Of a stretch of DNA of 64,000 nt, positions 54,941-64,000 are shown in pieces (position 1 is the stretch's first letter; the number at the start of each line of letters is the position of its first letter). The notes below the pieces were generated by a model. That model was not told where the DNA came from. It searched no databases and saw only the letters and a list, made by a program, of their open reading frames with translations. The stretch covers positions 13,783,955-13,847,954 of the forward strand of contig OZ025869.1 of assembly GCA_964019415.1 (NCBI GenBank), in the 5' to 3' direction. The translations under genes and the position numbers were made by a program. The DNA is from Ianthella basta. Taxonomy: Eukaryota; Porifera; Demospongiae; Verongiida; Ianthellidae.

Positions 54941-57345
54941 ATGGATCGACGAAAGGACAGAAAAATGACGACTCCTTTGACAGAAGTCAAAGAGAATGTC
55001 GATAGTATTTCAAACTTTCTGAAGCTGGGAGGAGAATTCATCGCCGCCATGCAAGAATTCGGTGAAGTAGTGGCAACAGCCGTAAAAGCAGTCCAAAAGG
55101 TTCTTGAAGAGATCAACGATGAAGCTATCAAGCGCTTATACCAGGTGAAGACGGCTAAGGATGACCTCGTGATGGTTACAGAGAAGGCTTTTGAGTTCCT
55201 GGCGCTAGCGGATGACGTAGTCTGTTTCTGCAAGGGCGAGGACATGACAGCGGCTATGGAAGACCTGCGGTATTTTGTCAACCTCCAGCACGCGGGAGGG
55301 TTATGGTAAGTGCCAGTGATAGACCATGTAGCTACCGTATAGCTGGAAATGTTTACGGTGATCATTATTCACGATTTGTTGGAGGTTGCACTGCACCAAA
55401 AGGAGTAGTTTCTTAGCCTGTTGAACACCCTGTTGTTGTAAAATAGCATGTAGTTAACAGCCTTTGTTACTGCACAGCTATAAATCCTGTTAAGTCACAG
55501 AAACTTACAGTTGTTAAACAGGTTGTTTAACAGTGCATGAGTTTGCAGGTGTTGTGTAAACTATGAATATTCTTATACAAACAGTGAATATCATTATTGC
55601 TGTTGCTGTGTGCACAGGATTTATATTGTAGCATGCTCTAACCTTCATTTGTAGTCTATATACATACCATTTATACAGCTATTTAGGAAGTGTAACCATT
55701 CACAAAGGGTACAGTTCAATTAGGATCACAGTTACTGTAAAAATTAAGAGTACAAAAAGCAACACAGAAGGAGTCATCAAGTTAAGCTTCACTCAGTGTT
55801 TTCTTGTCCATTGGGCAACACCAAGTGGAGGGCCACTCTTTGATGGCAATGCAATTGTCCTGCTCTTGAGGGATGATAATGGCTTCCAGTTGTGACATCG
55901 GTTGTCTAAAGTGGAGATCAAGTCATCCAGTTCTATGAAGGAAGGGGAAATATGCATGTGAAGCAGTACCAAGACAGTTTATGCTAGATTCTCTAACACT
56001 TCATTATTCAGCACTTTGGTACCTTGTGACCTCCAAGTGACTTTGTGCACCTTGAATGCATGAGAATCCTCATCTGCAGAGGATTCCTCTGACATAAAGC
56101 ATTCGTCAATGTCACCCCACCTTTCTCGCTCCAGCGATCTAATGTACTTGCTTCTTGTTATGAATAGCTAATCAAAGGGGAAATACAGTAAGTATTGAAC
56201 AAAAAAACATTTGCTACCTGCGTACCCTTTTTGTCTTGCTGATTATCGCCTCTTCCGCTCATCAGCCCTTGCTTTTGCTTGGCTTTCTTGCCTCCATTAA
56301 TGCTTGAGGCATTCAAAGCGGAACCACTGCTCCTACATAAAGGGATAAAACACATTTTACAGTACAATAAGAAACCTGATAGGTCTGCCATGACAAGCAG
56401 TTTCTCACATTGTATGAGGCTTGGATCATATGATTGCTGCGTTGCTGAAATTGCTGCTGAAGTGTTGCCTTCACTTGCCTAACCAAAATATACAGTATTA
56501 CACTCACTGATGAACAGGTAAAGCTAGGAATAGACGATATAGAAGCCTTTCAAGGAGCATTAACACAAGTAAATATGTCAGAACTGCTAATGCCGATCCT
56601 CAAGTTTATGTAGCCAATACATCGACAACTTACTTGCTGGCATGGACATAGTGGGTGCGTTGTGTCCCCTTGCACAGGAAAAGAAAGAACTTGGTCTGAT
56701 GCTCATCCTGCTGAACAACGTCGCAAATGTGATGGAACCGCCAAAACGCCCACAAAGGCACTGCACATGCGGAACAGATTACCGTAGCTATAAATAGCTA
56801 CGCATGACCTTGCTGTGCATGTGGTGATGTCCCAATATGCCCTTTTAAATATTCATAAGCATACTTTGTGGTTTATGAATATGATTATCATATTCATGGC
56901 GTTGTTTAACATTGCTTATCAGTGAGTTTGCAGATCTTCTGTTAAACTGTGGATACTAGCAAGGTATTGTAAGTTACCAAATCTTGTGGAACAGCTATAA
57001 ACTACATGGTTTGGTGCAGTGTTGCGGATTTAGTGTTTGCGGTTCCTGAACAGATCATTCATAGATATAGAAAGCTTCAGTCACCTGAATCAAAATGCTA
57101 ATCAGAATGTATGGTTATATTTATGAGCTGGTGTATGTCAAAAGTACTGCAGAGAGTAATAGCAATTGTTACAGTGGTTTCATGATTTCTGGTACTGATT
57201 GACATTTGCACTTCGAAGCAAATTCTGTAGCTTTGCAAAGAGGCTGTTTTACAAAAAATGCTCATCTTAATTCAATGTTTCGCAGCGATGAGGCGATCCG
57301 TAGATCTTAATGTCTGATTCATTACTGTATGGAAAAACCGAAACG

Positions 57346-57381
<36 letters not shown>

Positions 57382-60300
57382 ACACCCAACTACTGTAACC
57401 CTAGCTACGGCACATGTGCTGAGGGTTAATTAGAGTGTTGACATAACTATGGCAATTACTGTTGCTTAAACCTCCCTGGAAGGTAATCAACTCACTCCAA
57501 TTGCAAGGCAGCTCTGTTCAGCCATCTCGATCCGCTGTGAGGCTATCCTGCCGACTACGCCAATGTAATTGTGGGCCAATGATCGACGGCTAGGGGTCAC
57601 TGTGAGTGAGTGTGCATGCAACAGTCGCGGTACAATGGGCAACTGCACTGAGCACTAAAGCAATCACAAACTGAGTACAGGCACTTATATAGGGTACAAG
57701 ACAACATAACAAAGAAAGACGAAGTGGTGTTCATGGCCTGTGCTACTGAAAATGCATTTGTAGTAATACACGACATAGAATCAACACAGTCATACAAAGA
57801 CAAGTGACACAGACATATGAAGCCACACTCAGTTTCAGTCTGGCTTGCTAGACTACACTCAGCTCTGATACAGTTCTACTGTCCAACAGCTTTAATTGTA
57901 CCAACAATGCCGACCTTTCTGAAACCACTGATGACAATTTCAGTCTTTGAGAAAGGGAGTCCAGTGCTCCAATGAGCCAGTTAGCACTCTTAGACTTAAG
58001 TATGGATGTACGTACATGTGTCAATTTGACATCTGGAGTGGCAGTTCCACTATCTCCTGAACCTCCTCTGCATACCAGGCTTGGAAGCGTTGCTTCATTT
58101 CATCCTTAAGAGGCTTGTTAACTGACAGATCTAGGGGTTGCAGCTTGTCAGTGCAATTAGCAGGCACATTAACACGGTTCACTAATGTGTTCTCCTTAGG
58201 AAGCTCATGAAATGCAGGTGTTTGCTGGCCCCTGAAGACATCAAAAAATGCAAGACTCTGTTGCATAAAGTTTCATTAGACCAGTGGTTTTCTGCATGTC
58301 ACACATCCCACTCAGGTGGAAACTTAATTGCTGAATGACAACTGTCTGTTTTGCCCTGGTACAGAATCTTAGGTGGTATAGATATTTTCCAGCAAGTGTC
58401 ACTGCTAGAATCACAGTGATCTCTCTTTTGTCATCAAAGCCAGCAATGGGGATTGACTGCTCCCCTTGTTTACTCATAGTCCATGCACTCACTGGAACAA
58501 GATGAATGGCAGTCTCATCCCAATTGATTACTAGGGATGGAGGGATGTCCTTCATTATGACTTTAGCACAAATGTCCAATAGGTACTGCATGCTCCTTTC
58601 GCTTTTCAAACTCGGGAACAGGTACTTTAGCAGAGGTGGAATCCTTCATCAGATTCTCTAGAGAGACTCGCGACTCTCTTGTTGGCTTCGTGGAGAGCTT
58701 TTAGCATCAGTGATGGTGCAGACTCCAAAGAGGCAATTTTGACATTGGAGCAAATTAGCGTAACAGAGACATGGTTGACACTTCATGACTATGACGCGCG
58801 CCAAACTTTTAGCTGATATAATGTTTATGAATTTCTGCCAAACCGCAAACCGCAAAACTTAATGCCTCACAAATATTTCCAGCTATATGGTATATATGTG
58901 TGAGCGTTGCTTCACAGTCCATGGCCAGTGTGAGAGTGGAATTCAGAATTTCGTAGCTATTCCAAGCATTAATACTGACTAGAGAACCACTCTGCAGTCC
59001 CTGACTCCCCAGGGAATGATGAATCAGGAAGTCTAGTACCCAACCCTGTCCGCCGGCCGAATAAAATGACGACCGGCAGACAGGGTTGGGTATGAGACTA
59101 GTACTGTATATTATGGTGCCCACATTGGGGCTACACAATGGGACATAGCTAGCTACTACAGAAATGTGGACTACAAAATGTGGGAATAGCATTCACTCAC
59201 TAGGGAATATTAATGTTGTATAGGGAGATATATAGAGCTTTGTGGGTACCAAATACTCTGTGACACTGATAAGGGTTGATCTTGGCATGAGCACAACATT
59301 TGTGTGCAAGTTGATTTGAAACCCTTCAAGTGGCACCTTATAACCCAAATCAATTAGCATTATCAATTTCATAATGGAAATGCAAAGGTGCAGTTTGAGT
59401 TACACTTGCCTTCCTACATAAGACTTTGACCCGCTTTGAGTTAGATATCTAACATTCAAATTTGTTAATTTTGCATAAGCACATCCCATGATGTGGCTTC
59501 TTTGTCTGTTAACGCATAGTGGAAGGGCTACTTTCTTAACAAAATGTATACATTGTTTTGATGCCGCAGGCAGCCCCTATATTGTTTTTGCTTTGACATT
59601 TTGTTGTATAGCTTTGTCTTACACTTCTGGTGGTATGTCCGTATGTGTGTATGTATGTATGCTTATATAATATGTAAACTGCAGTAGTATAACTGTGTTA
59701 GCATTTGTATAATAATGTATCAACGGAAATTTTGAAGCTAGAGAATTTGTATTGGCGGCCATTTTGTTTGACTTTCTGACGCCGGAAGAACCGAGGGAAG
59801 GACTGTGAAACAAGCTTCCAAACGTTGCTCTGCAAGGAGCATAGGCGTCTTCTGCCTTCAAAAGTTGTAGAACAGGCAACCACATCACCTCTGGTCTGAA
59901 GAAAGCAGTGAGATAGCATCCAACAGTTTGGCAACTTGGTTCACATGACGTTTTCATTCATGGCCGCCCTGTTGAAGGACTTCAGTTCCCTGTCTCAGAG
60001 AAGTGACAGGAGCTACGTAGAACTTGGTGAGTCCCACAAATTCTGTACGCAAACTTTTGCTAACGGTCTATAGCATTTAAAGCTTAAGTGCGCACAGTTA
60101 CCCTTCTAAATTTCCTCGAGATGGTGCGTGTAGTGTGGTCGAGTGAATTGCCTTCTGCCACGACAGAACCCTAGCCGCTGCAATGACTGCGGGTGTGCTG
60201 TAAGGCACTTGCAGATATCAGTGTGACCTCCATCCATGTCCTTCTCCTCTCATCTATGTCTTTTAGAGTTCATGTATGTATGTTTGTATATGTGTGTTTA

Positions 60301-61278
60301 GCTACATGCATGTATCTGTGTGTTTTGTGTGTGTGTGCACGTGTGTAAAGTACTATTGACTCGATTCGTGTCCGCTTTAATCATTTGTGTTCATTCTTGC
60401 CTGTAAAGTGCGCTCACAAGTGTGTTGATAAATTACACAAAACTAGTTACAATAGCTACTACATATTGATAGCACAGCAGCAACTGGGGGGAGCAAGTAT
60501 TTCGAGTTAGGGCGTTAACAAATTAAGAATTTAATTTCAATCATATGCCATATGCAGGGGAGCCATTTGGAGAGGATATTATTCCGTTATTTACACATTG
60601 ACACGCACTCCGGATCTTTATCAACTGCGTCGTTTGCTCAACTTATTGGGGCATTTCTTGGCAAAGTCTGAAGAAAGCTACTTGGCATTCAGGGATGCCT
60701 GTGACACAGCTATTCGGAGCTGTACTGAAGCAGCAGAAATTTGTGCTCGCAAGGCCAAAGAGGCCCGTAACAAGAAGAATGCTACTCGTATTGTTGGCGG
60801 TACAACATCTGGACTGGCTTTGGGAACAGGAGTAGCGTTGCTAGCTAGCACTGTGGCTACTGTGGCTACCGGTGGACTTGCTGCCATTCCTGCAGTTACT
60901 ACCGCTGCTGCAGGTGCTGTTGTTGCTGGTGGTGTTGGAACAGCAGCAGCAGCAACTACTCACCAGATTGCAAGTGACTTCGCAAAGACCGAGGCTTCAT
61001 TCCGAAGAATCCAACGGGATTTTGATCGTCTTCTGCACTTTGCTTATACTCTTAAGCAGGGCGTGGCTCAAGTTCATACCAACTTAGAGAATATCTCAAC
61101 AAAGGCTGATACCATTGCTCATTGTGCCAAGAATGGAAATGACTGTTCTGTTGTCCAAGAAGCTCTGAAGCACTTGCATGAGGTTTGCAGGGAGTCCCAT
61201 GACACTACTTCAAAGTGCAGAAACCGCATGATGGACAAAGTACTAGAACTCAAGTTCAGTGCAGGGTACAGTCCATGA
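54941..61278 (+). CDS. Two-exon protein with hydrophobic Gly/Ala hairpin, apolipoprotein-L-like layout
   Basis: Exon 1 is 54941-55305 and exon 2 is 60558-61278. The join restores a Trp codon (TG + G) and keeps one frame of 361 residues. Residues 1-120 are mainly amphipathic helix (TEVKENVDSISNFLKLGGEF). Residues about 190-255 form a long Gly/Ala-rich hydrophobic stretch (GLALGTGVALLASTVATVAT and AAAGAVVAGGVGTAAAATT) that could insert as a membrane hairpin. More helix follows (FRRIQRDFDRLLHFAYTLKQ) with a few Cys. A helical domain, a hydrophobic hairpin and a C-terminal helix recall apolipoprotein L, but I infer this from layout only. There is no signal peptide. The intron of 5.2 kb holds an opposite-strand coding region and a dead transposase. 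A second in-frame Met at codon 9 is possible. Confidence 0.72.
55793..56760 (-). CDS. Unrecognised multi-exon coding region (3' part), nested in the intron
   Basis: Open, protein-like exons with consensus junctions: 56218-56478 (QQSYDPSLIQCEKLLVMADL...GKKAKQKQGLMSGRG), 56023-56167 (TRSKYIRSLERERWGDIDEC...EESSADEDSHAFKVHKVTWR), 55793-55932 (ELDDLISTLDNRCHNWKPLS...GVAQWTRKH, TGA at 55793). These three join in phase. A further exon at 56634-56760 (WRFHHICDVVQQDEHQTKFF, then LFLCKGTQRTHYVHAS) looks coding but its donor phase does not match the next exon in the frame I prefer, so an exon is missing, the gene is damaged, or the frame at 56478 is wrong. I do not recognise the family; a transposon-derived or lineage-specific nuclear protein is possible. 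Confidence 0.5.
57349..57380. repeat. (AC)n microsatellite
   Basis: A pure AC run of about 32 bp in the intron of the 54.9-61.3 kb gene. Confidence 0.9.
58021..58855 (-). pseudogene. Broken pogo/Tigger-type DDE transposase
   Basis: Two overlapping frames carry the DDE_1 transposase core. One has PPSLVINWDETAIHLVP (first catalytic Asp in NWDET). The other has FFDVFRGQQTPAF (second Asp) and VPANCTDKLQPLDLSVNKPL (QPLD region). Between them the HAENHWSNE-type motif lies in a third frame next to a stop, and roughly 35 residues expected before FDVFRGQ are missing. Upstream, 58658-58855 holds a decayed N-terminal part. It is thus inactivated by frameshift, stop and deletion. MITEs with CAGTGGAACC ends and TA duplications in this window could have been mobilised by a relative of it. 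Confidence 0.82.
59032..59101. mobile_element. 70-bp fold-back element (CTAGTACCCAACCCTGTC)
   Basis: CTAGTACCCAACCCTGTCCG is mirrored by CAGACAGGGTTGGGTATGAG with ACTAG at the end, and inner CCGGC/GCCGG pairing. It has no coding potential. Confidence 0.7.
59756..60026 (+). promoter_or_regulatory. Possible promoter and first coding exon of an unknown + strand transcript
   Basis: GGCGGCCATTTTG at 59755-59767 is a good match to a YY1 promoter element, in a locally GC-richer patch. At 59945 an ATG opens a frame (MTFSFMAALLKDFSSLSQRS...) that runs to a consensus donor GTGAGT after 60026, ending in phase 1. It cannot splice in frame to 60558 (which needs phase 2), so it is either a non-coding alternative 5' exon of the 54.9-61.3 kb gene or the start of a separate gene. 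Confidence 0.3.
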
Positions 61279-62820
61279 AACAACAAGGCACCAATATGAG
61301 TACATAAGTTAATGATTATTCTGATTGTCATACTAATATAATTACCCAATGAGTGCAGAACTGATGTGCCTGCATAATATAGGCACTATAGGTAACTGTT
61401 GTTATAAAATTATTATGTTGATAGCACAGTGTATGATTTTGCTGCTTATGTTGCATGTGCATATGTGGGCAACAGCTTAGCCGTGCATTGATATGCATGT
61501 CTTGTATATGTATATACCCTGACTTCAGTCAGACAAAGAAAGTTTAACACTGAAATAGACTCTCATTGCATACTAAGAGTTCATGGTGCAGCCACATGCA
61601 GGGAACAGTCAGAAAGGACTTATTACTGCAAGCCACAGTTTGTGCTAGAAGACAATAAGTAAATTCAAATTCCAAACTTTAGCAATAGAGAAAAGGGTCA
61701 AATGTTGCCTATAATAATTATGTGCTGTAACAGTTACCAATAGCCTTCCATTACATTGCTCCAATAGAGCACTCATGCACAGTCGATAGTTTGGTTCATG
61801 CAACACCTGACTATGTAGGTTGATGCTTGTTCAGCTACAGAGAGAATTGTCAGAGAGAACGTCAACATGTTGTGGCAATTTCCTTCTGTGTAGTACTTTG
61901 AAACAGTTCACTAATTTTTACTTCAAAGAGCTGAATGGAGAATTGTGTACGGGTTTTCCGAGGTGTTATTGCTAGTTACTTTTCCTGTCAATGTAATCCT
62001 GTAACTATGCATGATAATTGGGTTGTCGGAATGCTCATTCACACATTTTCCAATGCACACACAACAATGCTATTCAGTTTTAATCATAAGTGCACAAATG
62101 TCATGCGCACACTGTTGTGTGTGGTTGTGTTTTCACTTGCTATCAACATTTTGCATTGGTGCATGAATGCTTGCCAACCCATGCATGTACTGTACACCCA
62201 TCGTAAAATTGTGGCCATTTTGTACATTTGAACTTATAGCAGTAGAGAGATGAAGTGTATATAGTGTTGACTATGTATCACTGGCTGGTGGAAATCCCAA
62301 ATTAAGCTTTAATTTTGCTGATCTTTATGTAGCTGTACATCCAAATAATTATTATATAGAACTGATCTAGAATATCTGTCAGAATGCCACGCACTTAGTA
62401 GAATAGCACAATGTGCTAATCATGCACCTAATTCGGAAGTGGATGTGTGCACTGTCCATGTACAAGTCCTGCATACGTACACATGCCCGACAGCCATGTC
62501 ATAGTACTTCATCAAACCACATGCAAACACCTAGCTATAGGCCTGTAAGCTATGGCTATATTTTGTACAGAATGTAATTATACAATATTTGTATATAAAT
62601 CACACACAGTCAATAACTTTTACATTAATGCAGGGTGGCCTGCTCATAATACACACATGGTCTTAAACTGCAGTGTTTCTGTACCAGCCCTTTCCACACC
62701 CACACCAACTACAGTATCTATAGCAACACACACACACCTAATCCTACACCTGCCTACTCTGTACATGTACACACACACCTAATCCTAAAAGGGGCTGATA
62801 AGAAGTTAGTAAGCTAATGC
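61279..62820. other. Intergenic, no gene seen
   Basis: AT-rich DNA after the stop at 61278. A frame at 61935-62231 is not protein-like. Short CA-rich patches lie at about 62690-62790, just beyond the 3' end of inhibitor copy F, as at the 3' ends of copies A, B and D. Confidence 0.5.
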
Positions 62821-63591
62821 CTAAACTACAGTTGCATTTCCACTGCCACCAGTAGTCTTCCTGAAGTATACGCGGCGTCTTCTATAACGGACAGGATTCT
62901 GGCAGCTCCTCCCACCACAGCTATTGCGGCAGCACTTCTTTCTGCCTCTACAATGGGAGTCAGTCTTGCAGCGTGATCTCGAGGCACAGTGCCACTTCCG
63001 TCTGCCCCGACCTCTCCAGATTCGGACATATGGACACCTGCCAGCTGCAAAAGCAATTAATCACAATTAAAGATAAAATTGGAGCAGATTAGAATTGTAC
63101 TGTTTCTCTTACGTTTGGCTGGGCACCATTTAGTGGGAACACATCTGTTGCGCCTCGTGTCAATCACTTGTCCTCTAGGGCATGTACACCCTGGTCTGCA
63201 CCGACGTGCACAAACCCTTCCAAGATTGTTACAAGTCTTTCTGCATGGACTGGCACAAGTGGAGTACACCTGACCTTTCACTGAGCATTTCCCTAAGTGA
63301 AAAAGAACTCAAAATAATAAAACTGCAATAACAGCAATAGTGTATAATTACAGTACAGTAAGATTATTAATGTATTATGATTGTACAATATTATCTGAAG
63401 GACACACTGATGTAAATTCAACTTACTTGGCATGCACTTCCGCTTGCACTGGGAAAGGGACCTAAAGTTGTTCCCATTGCCCCCACATCCACCGTAATAG
63501 AACCTCTGACACTGTCCTGTCCTTGGATTGTAGTAATAACGCAGAATGCGAGCTCTGCAGTGTCCAACTTGAGGACTCAGGGAGCACACAT
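62821..63591 (-). CDS. Kunitz-TIL-WAP triple protease inhibitor, copy F (5' exon outside the window)
   Basis: Exons: Kunitz 63427-63591 (six Cys, Arg at P1 in [26 protein letters not shown]), TIL 63113-63292 (ten Cys), WAP 62821-63044 (eight Cys, GRKKCC, ending in a basic RYRRRRVYFRK tail and TAG at 62821). All joins are phase 1. The WAP frame differs from the longest simple ORF over the same bases. No signal exon is visible in 63592-64000, so it should lie to the right. It is the cleanest intact relative of copies A-D on the far side of the giant gene, so the whole cluster probably extends beyond this window. Confidence 0.85.
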
Positions 63592-64000
63592 CTGCAGAAA
63601 GACAGGAAGGCAGCAATTAGTGTATGCATGGGATGCTGCTGTGGTCCTATAGAATGAGCTGGAACATGCTCTCAATTGAATCATAATGTATGTACATAAA
63701 GTCTACAAAAACTAATAACTGGGATAATAAGTGTGTAATTCAGCTTCCTTTTCCAGTCACTCAGCTAAACACCATGGGCATAAGAATATGTACGTAGCTG
63801 CACATTAAACACTGTTGCGATCAAATCATACGTCATGCAGTGTGTATGCCTCTGCTTTGAGTTCACATTGGTGTAGCTATAGATGTACATATAATACAAT
63901 GTATTCAAGTGCATGTGTTACCAGTGCATGCACTTGTCATTGATGGATGATCATGACAATTAAGGACTGGCAATTCTTACGATATTCGACGATCTAAGAC
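63592..64000. other. Intron or upstream region of copy F
   Basis: No coding exon is seen on the - strand in these last 400 bases. In the other copies the signal exon lies 0.2-0.5 kb before the Kunitz exon, so here the intron is longer. Confidence 0.5.

Noticed and set aside
62826-63056. Frame reading MLLQLAGVHMSESGEV over the copy F WAP exon
   Set aside because: Wrong frame. The phase required by the TIL exon gives the eight-Cys WAP domain instead.

Overview
The window looks like a piece of an animal genome. It has intron-rich genes with GT-AG junctions, collagens, secreted EGF, Kunitz, TIL and WAP modules built from phase-1 exons, many fold-back and MITE-type elements, dinucleotide repeats, a LINE remnant and a dead pogo-type transposase. 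An early-branching invertebrate, most likely a demosponge, is my best guess. That rests on short membrane collagens and general gene style only; no marker here proves it. I worked all exon joins out by hand from splice sites and reading phase.

Left part (1 to about 18.1 kb, + strand): the 3' part of NAF1, an H/ACA ribonucleoprotein assembly factor. Its exon at 727-887 is separated from the next (16185-16363) by a 15.3-kb intron. That intron holds two paralogous membrane-anchored short collagens on the - strand (2531-4500 and 9198-11817), a 0.65-kb fold-back element, a GTGTA satellite, an 86-bp minisatellite and long CA/GT tracts.

Middle-left (19.6-27.6 kb, - strand): four tandem copies of a small secreted triple-inhibitor gene (signal peptide, Kunitz, TIL, WAP; one exon each). 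Two (19.6 kb and 26.2 kb) carry an in-frame nonsense codon; two (21.8 kb and 23.7 kb) are intact. Their upstream flanks were duplicated with them. A further copy lies at the right edge (62.8-63.6 kb) with its signal exon outside the window.

Middle (29.5-48.5 kb, - strand): one very large gene. It has a signal-peptide exon with an unrecognised Cys-containing domain, one canonical EGF exon, then 44 EGF-like exons that are all exactly 93 bp and all phase 1-1. It ends in two Kunitz-like exons, one TIL exon and one WAP exon. The predicted product is about 1,787 residues. The EGF-like exons come in two alternating types, with one exon that is a recombinant of the two. The terminal inhibitor modules are related to the neighbouring small genes but have rewired cysteines. 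This fused EGF and protease-inhibitor protein, embedded in a cluster of its small relatives, is the most notable system in the window.

Right part (48.5-64 kb): intergenic DNA full of fold-back and MITE elements and a 5'-truncated LINE. After it comes a two-exon + strand gene (54941-61278) for a soluble-plus-hydrophobic-hairpin protein resembling apolipoprotein L in layout. Its 5.2-kb intron contains an unrecognised - strand coding region and a broken pogo/Tigger-like transposase.
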